DNA from: Alphaproteobacteria bacterium
GTDB lineage: Bacteria > Pseudomonadota > Alphaproteobacteria > Rhizobiales > Xanthobacteraceae
Reading direction: 5' to 3'
Length of the DNA: 64,000 nucleotides
Assembly (NCBI GenBank): GCA_037200445.1
Contig: JBBCGH010000001.1
Location: forward strand, 3,348,001 to 3,412,000
The position numbers and the translations under genes were made by a program. The notes under the pieces were generated by a model. That model saw only the letters and a program-made list of their open reading frames with translations, did not search any database and was not told the origin of the DNA. Positions 17,863-26,116 of this stretch are shown one piece after another (the stretch's first letter is position 1; every line of letters begins with the position of its first letter).

Positions 17863-17884
17863 GCCGGGGCGGACTCGCCCCGGC
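17863..17884. terminator. Hairpin terminator between convergent genes
   Basis: A perfect 9-base stem GCCGGGGCG with loop GACT and its complement lies 12 bases after the small membrane protein stop and 8 bases before the end of the convergent GST gene. There is no long T tract, so strength is uncertain; it can serve both directions. Confidence 0.6.
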
Positions 17885-17892
17885 AAGCCTTC

Positions 17893-18519
17893 TCAAGCCG
17901 CCGTTTGCGCGGCGTATTCCTTGTCCTTCGCCTCGGCACGTTGGGCGGCAGGACGCGCCGCGAGCCTGCCCGCATAGGCCGTGAACTCCGGCCGCTCGGG
18001 GATCATCTTGAACATCATGCCCCAGCGGATGTGCGAACCGATCACCACATCGGCGGCGGTGAACTGCTCACCGATCAGGTACGGCCCTTTCGCGACCGCT
18101 GCGGCGGCGACATCCATCGTGGTGTCGAAGTCGCCATAGCCGAGCATGGCGCGGCGCGCTTCCTCCTTGCGCGGCGCCGCACGGTCGATCACCGCCGGCT
18201 CGATGCAGCCCGGCCCGAAGAACAGCCATTTGAGATAGACGCCGCGTTTCGGCGCGCCGGCAGGCACATTGAGCTTGGCGGCGGGATATTCGTCGGCCAG
18301 ATAGGTACAGATCGCCGCGACTTCGGTGATCACCGCGTCGCCATGCCTGAGCGCCGGCACCTTGCCCATCGGATTGACCGCCAGATAGTCGGGCGCACGA
18401 TTCTCGCCTTTGGCGAAACTCAGCAGGTGCACGTCATAAGGCTCGCCCAGTTCCTCGAGCATCCACAGCACGATGGACGAGCGCGACGGCGAGCCGTGAT
18501 AGAGCGTGAGCTTGGCCAT
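17893..18519 (-). CDS. Glutathione S-transferase family protein
   Basis: This 208-residue protein has an N-terminal thioredoxin-fold domain (MAKLTLYHGSPSRSSIVLWMLEELG, with NPMGKVPAL and the cis-Pro, then the ITEVAAICTYLAD glutathione site) and a C-terminal helical domain with FTAADVVIGSHIRWG. The Ser in SPSRSS is the likely glutathione-activating residue. Its substrate is unknown. Transcribed alone. Confidence 0.92.
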   Translation of the reverse strand: MAKLTLYHGSPSRSSIVLWMLEELGEPYDVHLLSFAKGENRAPDYLAVNPMGKVPALRHGDAVITEVAAICTYLADEYPAAKLNVPAGAPKRGVYLKWLFFGPGCIEPAVIDRAAPRKEEARRAMLGYGDFDTTMDVAAAAVAKGPYLIGEQFTAADVVIGSHIRWGMMFKMIPERPEFTAYAGRLAARPAAQRAEAKDKEYAAQTAA

Positions 18520-18710
18520 GAAAAACTCCGTGAGACACCCCTCCAGCCTCGCGCCAATTCACCACGGGCCAATATTGCATCGCAACGACTATTCCGCTGG
18601 ACGGATTCAAGCTGTCGTGATTCAACGAATCGTCCCGGTTCTGCGGATCGAGTCGATGATCCGTGCGTTGCGGTTGTGACACTTCGCCCCTCGCGGCGAA
18701 GGGAGGCGCG

Positions 18711-19106
18711 ATGGATCGCATCCTCGTCGTGGACGACGAAAGGCCGGTGCGCGAAGCGCTCGCGGCGCTGCTACGGCAGGAAGGCTATCGTGTCGTTGTC
18801 GCGGAGAGCGGCCACGTCGCCGTCGAGGCGATCGAGGCCTTCACCTTCGATTTCATCATCGTCGACATCTTCATGCCCGGGATGAACGGGCTCGAGACGA
18901 TCCGGATCTTCCGGGAGAACGCGCCGGGCATTCCGATCATTGCCATGTCGGGCTATGCGTCCGGCAGCGGCTTTATCGACAATGACTTCTTCCAGACCGC
19001 GATGGAGTTCGGCGCGACCTGCTGCATGCGCAAGCCGTTCGTGCGTGAACAATTGCTGGATGCGATCGCGTTTTGCCGCGCGGTAAAGTCACCGCTCGTC
19101 GCCTAG
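18711..19106 (+). CDS. Single-domain response regulator
   Basis: It is 131 residues, only a CheY-like receiver: acidic pair Asp8/Asp9 (VVDDE), phospho-acceptor Asp52 (IIVDIFMPGMNG), Ser80 (AMSG) and Lys108 (MRKPF). It has no output domain, so it must act through protein contacts or phosphorelay. GGGAGG lies 6 bases before the ATG. No kinase gene is adjacent. The insertion DNDFFQTAMEFGATCC before the Lys is typical of one orphan receiver group in Rhizobiales. Confidence 0.88.
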   Translation: MDRILVVDDERPVREALAALLRQEGYRVVVAESGHVAVEAIEAFTFDFIIVDIFMPGMNGLETIRIFRENAPGIPIIAMSGYASGSGFIDNDFFQTAMEFGATCCMRKPFVREQLLDAIAFCRAVKSPLVA

Positions 19107-19303
19107 CGCCTTCCCAGAACCCAGCCGACCACCAGGAGGATGACGCCGACCGCGCCGGCAGCCATCCCGTGCTTCATGCGCGGACGCGCCAGACCCGCTT
19201 CGTGCCCGGGGAAGAACGAGGGCAACGAGTCGGCGGGCATCGTCAGATAGATCACCGCCACCACGATGAGCAGCGCACCCAGCACAAAGGCGATGGTCTT
19301 CAT
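19103..19303 (-). CDS. Small two-helix membrane protein
   Basis: It is 66 residues, starting MKTIAFVLGALLIVVAVIYLTMPADSLP, with a second helix MAAGAVGVILLVVGWVLG and the basic end GRR. Its last bases overlap the receiver gene stop on the other strand by 4. The start at 19303 places the Met at the hydrophobic helix; an extension to 19438 would run into a repeat. Function unknown. Confidence 0.65.
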   Translation of the reverse strand: MKTIAFVLGALLIVVAVIYLTMPADSLPSFFPGHEAGLARPRMKHGMAAGAVGVILLVVGWVLGRR

Positions 19304-19369
19304 CGGTTGAGTTCCTCGGCAGGTTGGTCGGCAGCAAAGTGAAGTGGACGCGATTCCGGATGCGCACAC

Positions 19370-19442
19370 CAGTATCCCGATTCCGAAGTTCGCAATCCCG
19401 TGCGGCATTCTATTATGCGAACTTCGGGTTCGGGGCACTAGC
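19370..19442. repeat. Palindromic repeat (TCCCGATTCCGAAGTTCGC type), copy 1
   Basis: Imperfect inverted ends: AGTATCCCGATTCCGAAG at the left, and CTTCGGGTTCGGGGCACT at the right. Two more copies are at 21286-21362 and 21376-21450. Confidence 0.75.
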
Positions 19443-19495
19443 CATGGCGCCTTCCTTGTCCAACGGCTATGTGACGGCGCACAGGATTGCTACCC

Positions 19496-19768
19496 ATGGG
19501 TCAGGTCAGCCAGAACATCGCCCTGAACCGCTTCGAAATGGATGTCGCGGGCGGTCAGGCGCTTGCCATCTACCGGCTTGCAGACGGCGTGATGACGTTC
19601 ACGCACACGGAAGTGCCGGCCGCCTTGCTCGGACGGGGCATCGGCTCGCAGATGATGCATGGCGTGTTGCAGACCGTTCGTGGCCAGGGCCTGAAGGTGA
19701 TCCCGGGTTGTCCATTTGTCGCGGACTTCATCGACAGGCACCCCAACTACGCCGATCTGCTGGTCTGA
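19496..19768 (+). CDS. GNAT-like N-acetyltransferase (YidJ/Nat_14 type)
   Basis: It is 90 residues. LADGVMTFTHTEVPAALLGRGIGSQMMHGVLQTVRGQGLKVIPGCPFVADFIDRHPNYADLL is the compact acetyl-CoA-binding fold of the YidJ-like GNAT group; the RGIGSQ loop matches the acetyl-CoA pyrophosphate loop. The substrate is unknown. The ATG at 19496 lacks a strong ribosome site. Confidence 0.8.
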   Translation: MGQVSQNIALNRFEMDVAGGQALAIYRLADGVMTFTHTEVPAALLGRGIGSQMMHGVLQTVRGQGLKVIPGCPFVADFIDRHPNYADLLV

Positions 19769-19897
19769 GCGCCATCGAGAAATCGTGAGAACAAGGCCCT
19801 CGACTTAGGTTATACTGCCGCCAAAGCAGGTCGCGGGTTCGTGACCGGTAGTTGGGGGAGCCAGTCGCCTCGCGGCCTTTGAGCCGAAGGAGGAAGC

Positions 19898-20791
19898 ATG
19901 GCCCAGTCTCACGTGATCGTCGGCGAAGGCCTCAGCCAGGCGCAGCCGCAAATCCGAAAAATCGGCTTCGCAGACTTGAAGGATGCGCTCGCGCACGGCC
20001 TCGACGATTTTCTCGCGATGCCGAGCCACGCGGTGTTTCTCTGCCTGATCTATCCGATCGTCGGGTTCGTCGTGGCGCGCCTGGTGCTGGGCGCCAATGT
20101 GCTGCCCCTCCTCTTCCCGCTCGCGGCAGGTTTTGCGCTGATCGGGCCGCTCGCGGCGCTCGGCCTCTACGAGATGAGCCGCCGGCGCGAGCAGGGGCTC
20201 GGTGTCTCGTGGAAGCATGCGCTCGACATCCGCCGCTCGCCTTCGCTTGGCGCCATCATTGTGCTGGGACTGATGCTGGTTGCGATCTTCCTGACCTGGA
20301 TCGCGGTCGCGCAGGCGATCTATGTGGCAACCTTCGGCTACGTGCCGGCGGCCTCGATGCCAGACTTCATCAAACAGGTGTTGACGACGCCGCAAGGCTG
20401 GACGCTCGCGATCGTCGGCAACTTCGTCGGGTTCCTGTTCGCCGTCGTCGCGCTGAGCCTGACCGTCGTCTCGTTCCCGCTGCTGCTTGATCGCGATGTC
20501 GGCGTCGCGACCGCAATCCTCACCTCTGTGCGCGCCGTGCTGGCGAACCCGGTGACGATGGCGTGCTGGGGCCTGATCGTGGCGGTGCTGCTGCTGATCG
20601 GCTCGTTGCCGGCGTTCCTCGGACTTGCGGTGGTCGTGCCGATCCTTGGTCACGCCACCTGGCACCTCTATCGCAAGGTGGTCGAGCCGGACTTGAGCGA
20701 TCGCCCGCGGTTCTACGAGCCGAAGGCGAAGGCGCAACGTTATGCGGCCGACTTCCCGGCGTCATTGTTCCCGACGCGCCGCGAACAATAA
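19898..20791 (+). CDS. DUF2189 family inner-membrane protein
   Basis: This 297-residue protein has six predicted membrane helices and the DUF2189 pattern: IRKIGFADLKDALAHGLDDFLAMP at the start, PLLFPLAAGFALIGPLAALGLYEMSRRREQG near 85, and the end GHATWHLYRKVVEPD. The family has no proven function. AAGGAGGAAGC gives a strong ribosome site. Confidence 0.85.
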   Translation: MAQSHVIVGEGLSQAQPQIRKIGFADLKDALAHGLDDFLAMPSHAVFLCLIYPIVGFVVARLVLGANVLPLLFPLAAGFALIGPLAALGLYEMSRRREQGLGVSWKHALDIRRSPSLGAIIVLGLMLVAIFLTWIAVAQAIYVATFGYVPAASMPDFIKQVLTTPQGWTLAIVGNFVGFLFAVVALSLTVVSFPLLLDRDVGVATAILTSVRAVLANPVTMACWGLIVAVLLLIGSLPAFLGLAVVVPILGHATWHLYRKVVEPDLSDRPRFYEPKAKAQRYAADFPASLFPTRREQ

Positions 20792-20824
20792 GGCGCCGGT
20801 GTAAGCGCCCAACGAAATGCGCTA

Positions 20825-20856
20825 GCCTCCAATGCATCGATCGATGCATTGGAGGC
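20825..20856. promoter_or_regulatory. Perfect 32-base palindrome covering a ribosome binding site
   Basis: The palindrome is centred between 20840 and 20841, with arms GCCTCCAATGCATCGA and its exact complement. The right arm contains GGAGG, the ribosome binding site of the gene starting at 20861. A hairpin in the RNA would hide this site. It could also be an operator for a dimeric regulator. Confidence 0.6.
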
Positions 20857-20860
20857 AGGA

Positions 20861-21289
20861 ATGGCGGCGCGCGGTTTGTCGGCGGAAATGTCCAGCATGC
20901 TTCTGGCGCTGTTGGCCGCGCTGCTTGGCTTTGTCTATTTCAAGTATTTCCCCAACCACGTCCCCTCGCAAAACTGGGTGTACGGCGTGCCGGGCTGGCT
21001 CGCGCTTGGCTACGTCACCGTGCAGCTCTGGATGCTGCTCGACTCGGCGCTGCGCATCCGCCCAACGAGCGTCATCGACGCCGTGGTCGCCATTGCGCCG
21101 GTGGTGAGCGGAATTGTCTGCGGGGTGCTGTGGATGGTCGACAACCTGCACTTCTCGCTGTTCCAGCTCAATGCGCTGGCGATGCTCATCGCGGCGGGGA
21201 TTGTCGAGTTCGTCAGCACGCTGTGGGTGCGCAACGTCGTCCTGCAGCGCGGGGTTTCGGTGCTGCCCGGAACCACAGTCGCCGGCTAG
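20861..21289 (+). CDS. Four-helix membrane protein, unknown function
   Basis: It is 142 residues with four predicted membrane segments (MLLALLAALLGFVYF; LALGYVTVQLWMLL; AVVAIAPVVSGIVCGVLWM; LNALAMLIAAGIVEFV). GGAGG lies 5-6 bases upstream of ATG 20861, inside a perfect palindrome. An in-frame ATG at 20849 lies within the palindrome and has no ribosome site. The stop codon TAG is part of the palindromic repeat that follows. Confidence 0.65.
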   Translation: MAARGLSAEMSSMLLALLAALLGFVYFKYFPNHVPSQNWVYGVPGWLALGYVTVQLWMLLDSALRIRPTSVIDAVVAIAPVVSGIVCGVLWMVDNLHFSLFQLNALAMLIAAGIVEFVSTLWVRNVVLQRGVSVLPGTTVAG

Positions 21290-21362
21290 TGCCCTGAACC
21301 TGAAGTTCGCACTCACCAAACCGCAAACACGATTGCGAACTTCAGGTTCAAAAGGGCACTAG
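21286..21362. repeat. Palindromic repeat (TGCCCTGAACCTGAAGTTCGC type), copy 2
   Basis: The element runs CTAGTGCCCTGAACCTGAAG to CTTCAGGTTCAAAAGGGCACTAG. The left CTAG supplies the stop codon of the upstream membrane protein. Confidence 0.8.
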
Positions 21363-21375
21363 ATTCATAAGGCTT

Positions 21376-21450
21376 CTAGTGTCCTTCGATTCCGAAGTTC
21401 GCTTCAGAGCGTGCTGCAAGGTAGGGCGAACTTCGGAATCGGGACACTAG
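21376..21450. repeat. Palindromic repeat (CTAGTGTCC...GGACACTAG), copy 3
   Basis: It has inverted ends CTAGTGTCCTTCGATTCCG and CGGAATCGGGACACTAG. The right CTAG provides the stop codon of the convergent Ntn-hydrolase gene. Only 13 bases separate it from copy 2. Confidence 0.8.
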
Positions 21451-22520
21451 GCCGCGAGCTCAAACGCGCCGATTTCGCGGATCTGCGTCACGGGCTGCGG
21501 AAGTTCGAAGCCCGGCACACTCTCGTAACCGACGACGCGCAGGATGCCGCGCGCCGCGCATGTCTCGATCGCCATGCGCGTGTAGCGATTGAGCACTGGC
21601 GCGACGACCCAGTCGAACGCACCCGTGAACGGGACGTCCCATGACGTGAGCGCCGCGCGACGGCCCTGGCTGTTGGCGCCGGCCTCGTCGTGGCTGCACG
21701 TGAAGATGACGTCCGCGCCGATCCGGCCTTCCCAGCCATCGCGCCGCATCAGCCAGTCGTTCGCCGCGCTCGTGTCGTCGATGCGCGTGTTGAACCCATC
21801 GACGGTGCGCTCGATGACGCAACGCTCGCCGGTTTCGCGCCCGGCCAGTGTGTAGATGACCGGCCGCGCGATCGGCGTCTTCTCGAGGAGCCGCCGCGCG
21901 CTCGCAAAGTCCGGTGCGGTTTCGAACACCTCGCGGAGCAACTGATCCGGCGGCATGGAGCGCAGCGGCCAGGTTGTGGCGGCGTTGGCCATCATGTCGA
22001 GCGGCCGCAGCCACGGCCGCCGCGTTCGCCGCCACATCGGCGCCTGATTGATCGATGCGGCGAACCGGCCCGGCGCCATGCCGGTCAGCACGCCGACAAA
22101 GCCCGGCCATGTGGCGCTGTAGAACTCGCCCGCCGGTCCGGCCATGCGGGCAACCTCCACATGGCGGCCGAGCCCGGGGAACGGCCAGTCGAGCGTGCGT
22201 ACCAGCCAGGGCGCGTCGTCGTCGCGGGCGCGCGCCGTGCAGCCCCACTGATACGAACCGTTGAGGAACCAGATTCCCGAGAAACCGAGCTCCGCCGAGA
22301 TCGCGGAGATCTCGCGAACATACGGCGAGTGTGAGCGCATCAGCCAGCGCCGCGTGATCGCATCGAGCATCGGCAATGCATGCCGGACTGCCGGCGGCAG
22401 CCACGAAATGCAGTCGTTGCGCAGCGCGCGTCCGACGTCGCGCGCTTCGATCGCATGACGCACCGGCCCGCCGTCACGAACGTCGCGGACCGGAATCGCG
22501 GGAAGCTTCACGCTCGTCAT
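21447..22520 (-). CDS. Ntn-type linear amide hydrolase (acid ceramidase/choloylglycine-hydrolase-like)
   Basis: This is 357 residues. The core WGCTARARDDDAPWLVRTLDWPFPGLG, with Cys94 followed by a charged loop and L-D-W, is the N-terminal nucleophile signature shared by acid ceramidase-like, NAAE-like and C45 amide hydrolases; GVLTGMAPGRFAASINQAP follows as in the family. Maturation should require self-cleavage before Cys94. No signal peptide is visible. The substrate may be an N-acyl amide, but this is not decided by the sequence. Its stop codon lies in a palindromic repeat. Confidence 0.75.
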   Translation of the reverse strand: MTSVKLPAIPVRDVRDGGPVRHAIEARDVGRALRNDCISWLPPAVRHALPMLDAITRRWLMRSHSPYVREISAISAELGFSGIWFLNGSYQWGCTARARDDDAPWLVRTLDWPFPGLGRHVEVARMAGPAGEFYSATWPGFVGVLTGMAPGRFAASINQAPMWRRTRRPWLRPLDMMANAATTWPLRSMPPDQLLREVFETAPDFASARRLLEKTPIARPVIYTLAGRETGERCVIERTVDGFNTRIDDTSAANDWLMRRDGWEGRIGADVIFTCSHDEAGANSQGRRAALTSWDVPFTGAFDWVVAPVLNRYTRMAIETCAARGILRVVGYESVPGFELPQPVTQIREIGAFELAA

Positions 22521-22568
22521 CTTTGCCTCGATGGCGCCTCACTTAGTCGAAGCGCGTTACCGGTCGGT

Positions 22569-23324
22569 TCACGCCGGCGGCCGCTCCATCCCGCGTGCCT
22601 TGAGCACGCTATCGGCAGAAGGGCCCGTGAGCAGCTTGATCAGCGCGCGCGCCGCATCGGGTTGCTTTGCGTCGGTGACGACGGCGGCCGCATAGGTCGT
22701 GTAGTTCTGGATTTCGGCCGGGAGCGGGCCGGCGAGCCTGACGCCCTTCACGGGCAGGATCTCGCTGATCTGGTGCAGGCCGAGTTCGGCCTCGCCGCTG
22801 GCGACCAGATCGGCGACGTAGCCGCCCTGCTTCAGCTTGGCCTTCGGCTTGATCTCCGCCGCAATGCCGAGCTTGTCGAACAGGCCGGCAAGATAGATAC
22901 CGCTCGACCCGCCGGAGGCGGGATCGATGTAGGCGACCGACTTTGCAGCGAGCAGCGCGCGCTTGAAGGCATCGAGCGTCGAGACATCCGGCGCAGGCGC
23001 GCCCTCCTTCACAACGACACCAACGCCGACACGCGCGACATTCGCGCGGGTCCCGGCGACCACCTTGCCCTTGGTTTCGAGGGCGGTCAGACCGCTTGGG
23101 GTATTCACCACCACGTCGAACGCCTCGCCTGCCTCGATGCGGCGGGAGACGCCGCCCGCGGTGTCGTTGTCGACCACCGCCTTGTGACCGGTTTCCTTCT
23201 CGAACTGCGGGATCAGTTCGAGCACCACCGCCTTCATGGCACCCGTGGTCAGTATCTTCACGTCGGCGGCCTGCGCGCTGGCGCAGACCAATCCGAAAAC
23301 ACATGCAATGACGGCTCGTTTCAT
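22569..23324 (-). CDS. ModA-like periplasmic substrate-binding protein
   Basis: It is 251 residues with a signal peptide (MKRAVIACVFGLVCASAQA, cleavage before ADVK). The fold pattern VKILTTGAMKAVVLELIPQFEKETGHK, AFDVVVNTPSGL, and SVAYIDPASGGSSGIYLAGLFDKLGI is that of molybdate-binding-like type-2 binding proteins. No permease or ATPase gene is near, and it is paralogous to the protein at 62506. It may not bind molybdate; orphan members of this group are common in Rhizobiales. The start at 23324 begins the signal peptide. Confidence 0.82.
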   Translation of the reverse strand: MKRAVIACVFGLVCASAQAADVKILTTGAMKAVVLELIPQFEKETGHKAVVDNDTAGGVSRRIEAGEAFDVVVNTPSGLTALETKGKVVAGTRANVARVGVGVVVKEGAPAPDVSTLDAFKRALLAAKSVAYIDPASGGSSGIYLAGLFDKLGIAAEIKPKAKLKQGGYVADLVASGEAELGLHQISEILPVKGVRLAGPLPAEIQNYTTYAAAVVTDAKQPDAARALIKLLTGPSADSVLKARGMERPPA

Positions 23325-23526
23325 GATGGCCTTCCGGTTGGACGACCAACCTAGCCGAACGCCGGCCGCCCGGCACGGCCTCGGGCGATCCGTCGCGCAC
23401 GCATGGCTCCCTTGTGAGAAAATGTGGGCTTGTTTTCCTTTTTTGAACCTTTTGCAGTGCAATATAGACCAACCAAGCAACGGCCGACCCCTGGGATAAG
23501 GCGCAAATTATTGAAGGAGCTATGCC

Positions 23527-23682
23527 ATGTATATTGGAACTTTATTGCGGGCTTTCGCCCAGTGGCGGACGCATCGGATTGCGATTCGTGAGCTTTCGGC
23601 GCTCGATGATCGCGGGCTCGGCGATATCGGCCTCAATCGGGCGATGATTCGCGAAGCTGTCTCGACTGGGCGCGGTCGTTAG
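23527..23682 (+). CDS. DUF1127 small protein
   Basis: It encodes 51 residues, MYIGTLLRAFAQWRTHR..., with the DUF1127 core RELSALDDRGLGDIGLNRAMIREA. Members are small, basic, often abundant proteins; in some alphaproteobacteria they affect RNA turnover and phosphate or stress adaptation. AAGGAG lies 7 bases before the ATG. The upstream gap has an AT-rich stretch (about 23430-23470) that may hold the promoter. A second DUF1127 gene follows 119 bases on. Confidence 0.85.
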   Translation: MYIGTLLRAFAQWRTHRIAIRELSALDDRGLGDIGLNRAMIREAVSTGRGR

Positions 23683-23801
23683 CTCCATGAGGTATGCAGG
23701 TTCTGCTTAGCTGCAGCGCAACACGGAACCTGCTACCGCCGCAGATTCGGAACTATGTAGCGGTACGGCCTGACAAGGCCGCAACAAGAAAGGAAAGCCC
23801 C

Positions 23802-23960
23802 ATGCTCATCTCTCGTATGGTCCGGATGGTCCGGGCGTGGCGGCGCTACAATCAGAGTGTGCGCGAACTCACGCGCCTCAATGACCGCGAACTTGCCGAT
23901 ATTGGTGTCTCGCGGTCGGAGATCGGCCGCGTATCCTGGGATCACGCGCGCTCCGCCTGA
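23802..23960 (+). CDS. DUF1127 small protein, second copy
   Basis: It is 52 residues: MLISRMVRMVRAWRRYNQSVREL..., with the core RLNDRELADIGVSRSEIGRVSW. It is more typical of the family than its upstream partner. AGGA precedes the ATG at 23802 by about 7 bases. A hairpin terminator follows. Confidence 0.88.
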   Translation: MLISRMVRMVRAWRRYNQSVRELTRLNDRELADIGVSRSEIGRVSWDHARSA

Positions 23961-23982
23961 ACGCCACCCGCATTTCCACGAG

Positions 23983-24005
23983 CACGCCCGCTTGACGCGG
24001 GCGTG
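23983..24005. terminator. Rho-independent-type hairpin after the DUF1127 gene
   Basis: A 9-base stem CACGCCCGC with loop TTGAC and its complement, followed by TTCATTTC. It lies between convergent genes and can stop both. Confidence 0.7.
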
Positions 24006-24011
24006 TTCATT

Positions 24012-24623
24012 TCAGCTCTGGGCGCGCCACTCCTCGAGTCGCAGCACGTCCGGCAATTCGCCGTTATTGTGGGTCCATCCGTCGAGCGCCCATTTCTGGC
24101 CGCTGCTCCGCTCACGCACCACCGCAGTGGTATGCGGCAATCCGCCGATGATGAAGCCGCGGGATTCCGGTGCGTCAATCACGTGGTGACGTAGTAACCC
24201 CATCTCCGCCACGATGGTCAGCACGCCGATCGTATTGCTGGTCTTGTCGAGGCAATCGAACTGGGATGGATCGCCCGCATGACCGAGCCCGGCGCGCGCC
24301 TTCGCGGCCGCGGTGCCGGCTTCGGCAGCGACCCGCTTCTCGAACCACGCCATCGTGGCGGCAAGGGCCTTGCGCTCGCCGTCGGCCGATTTGGCCGCGG
24401 GCGCGCCGAACAGTTTCTTGATCTGTGCCTTGTCGGCGCTGCGCAGCAGGATCGGCGTGCGGTAGGCGCAGCCGAAGCCATGACATACGACTGGATTGGC
24501 GGGATCGGGCACCGGCAGGGAGAGTTGCTCCAGGATCTGCACAACGCCGGCATCGAGTTCCAGGGCCACGCCCGGCGTGCCCATCGTCATCAGGCCGAAA
24601 ACAGCGAGAAACGCCGCGCGCAC
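24012..24623 (-). CDS. Exported protein with possible transglutaminase-like Cys-His-Asp residues
   Basis: It is 203 residues with a signal peptide (MRAAFLAVFGLMTMGTPGVA). The mature part has CHGFGC near 47-52, then FDCLDKTSNT, LPHTTAVV and WALDGWTHNNG. This order of Cys, His and Asp with similar spacing is seen in transglutaminase-like cysteine peptidases, so a periplasmic enzyme is possible; this is inference, not a family match. It is divergent from trmFO (68-base gap). Confidence 0.6.
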   Translation of the reverse strand: MRAAFLAVFGLMTMGTPGVALELDAGVVQILEQLSLPVPDPANPVVCHGFGCAYRTPILLRSADKAQIKKLFGAPAAKSADGERKALAATMAWFEKRVAAEAGTAAAKARAGLGHAGDPSQFDCLDKTSNTIGVLTIVAEMGLLRHHVIDAPESRGFIIGGLPHTTAVVRERSSGQKWALDGWTHNNGELPDVLRLEEWRAQS

Positions 24624-24691
24624 GAACGGAATCCCTGAATGCCGGCCTGGAACGGCGCATTTGCGCCGGGTTGACAGGGGTCACGTTTTAA

Positions 24692-26116
24692 ATGACCACC
24701 GTGCGAATGCAACCGACCCACATCATTGGCGGCGGATTGGCCGGCTCGGAAGCCGCATGGCAGATCGCGAGCCGCGGCATACCGGTCGTGCTGCATGAGA
24801 TGCGCCCGGTGCAGACAACGGCCGCGCACAAGACCGGATCGCTCGCCGAGCTCGTCTGCTCCAATTCGTTCCGCTCGGACGAACGGGAAACCAATGCGGT
24901 CGGCCTGCTGCATGAGGAGATGCGCCGCCTCGGCTCGCTGATCATGGGCTGCGGCGACGCGCATCAGGTGCCGGCCGGCGGCGCCCTTGCGGTCGACCGC
25001 GACGGCTTTTCGGCGGCCGTGACAGCCGCGGTGGAAGGACATCCGCTGGTCGAGATCGCCCGCGAGGAGATCGCGCTGCCGCCGGACGAATGGGAGCAGG
25101 TCATCATCGCGACCGGGCCCCTCACCTCGCCTGCGCTCGCGGATGCTATACGCCGGCTGACCGGTGAAGACTCGCTCGCCTTCTTCGATGCGATTGCGCC
25201 GATCGTGCATCGCGATTCGATCGACATGTCGGCCGCATGGTTTCAGTCGCGCTACGACAAAGCCGGTCCCGGCGGCACCGGCGCCGACTACATCAATTGC
25301 CCGCTGACACGGGCCGAATATGACGCTTTCGTGGATGCGCTGCTCGCCGGCGACAAGGTCTCCTTCCATGAGTGGGAGGCGAGCACGCCCTATTTCGACG
25401 GCTGCCTGCCGATCGAGGTGATGGCCGAGCGCGGACGCGAGACGCTGCGTCACGGCCCGATGAAACCGGTCGGGCTCACAAACCCGCATCAGCCCGACGT
25501 GAAGGCTTACGCCGTCGTGCAGCTGCGCCAGGACAACAAGCTCGGCACGCTGTTCAACATGGTCGGATTCCAGACCAAGCTGAAACACGCGGACCAGGTC
25601 CGCATTTTCCGGACGATTCCCGGTTTGGAGCGAGCGGAGTTTGCACGCCTCGGCGGCGTCCACCGCAACACGTTCCTCAACTCGCCAAAACTGCTCGACG
25701 AAACGCTGCGCCTGAACGCCAAACCGCGTCTTCGCTTTGCCGGCCAGATCACCGGATGCGAGGGCTATGTGGAATCCGCCGCGGTCGGTTTGCTCGCCGG
25801 ACGCTTCGCCGCTGCGGAGCGCCTCGGCGAGCCGGTGTCGCTGCCGCCCCCCACCACGGCACACGGGGCCCTGCTCGGCCACATCACCGGCGGTCATATC
25901 GAGACGATCGATGCGGGCCCGCGTTCCTTCCAGCCGATGAATGTGAACTTCGGTCTGTTCCCGCCGCTCACGCGCGTTCCGACACGTGGGCTCGATGGAG
26001 AGCGACTGCGCGGAAGCGCCAAGACGATCGCAAAGAAGCGTGCCCTGACGCAGCGCGCGCTTGCCGACCTCGGCCGCTGGATCGCGGGCGACGCCTTCCC
26101 GGCGGCGGCCGAATAA
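24692..26116 (+). CDS. trmFO: tRNA (uracil-54) methyltransferase, folate/FAD-dependent
   Basis: The 474-residue TrmFO (formerly Gid) makes ribothymidine at position 54 of tRNA using methylene-tetrahydrofolate and FADH2. The FAD-binding loop [12 protein letters not shown] is near residue 13. [27 protein letters not shown] and QVCRIFRT-like segments are typical. The C-terminal stretch NVNFGLFPP is conserved. The length is normal. The stop TAA is directly followed by the ATG of the next gene, so the two are translationally coupled. Confidence 0.95.
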   Translation: MTTVRMQPTHIIGGGLAGSEAAWQIASRGIPVVLHEMRPVQTTAAHKTGSLAELVCSNSFRSDERETNAVGLLHEEMRRLGSLIMGCGDAHQVPAGGALAVDRDGFSAAVTAAVEGHPLVEIAREEIALPPDEWEQVIIATGPLTSPALADAIRRLTGEDSLAFFDAIAPIVHRDSIDMSAAWFQSRYDKAGPGGTGADYINCPLTRAEYDAFVDALLAGDKVSFHEWEASTPYFDGCLPIEVMAERGRETLRHGPMKPVGLTNPHQPDVKAYAVVQLRQDNKLGTLFNMVGFQTKLKHADQVRIFRTIPGLERAEFARLGGVHRNTFLNSPKLLDETLRLNAKPRLRFAGQITGCEGYVESAAVGLLAGRFAAAERLGEPVSLPPPTTAHGALLGHITGGHIETIDAGPRSFQPMNVNFGLFPPLTRVPTRGLDGERLRGSAKTIAKKRALTQRALADLGRWIAGDAFPAAAE

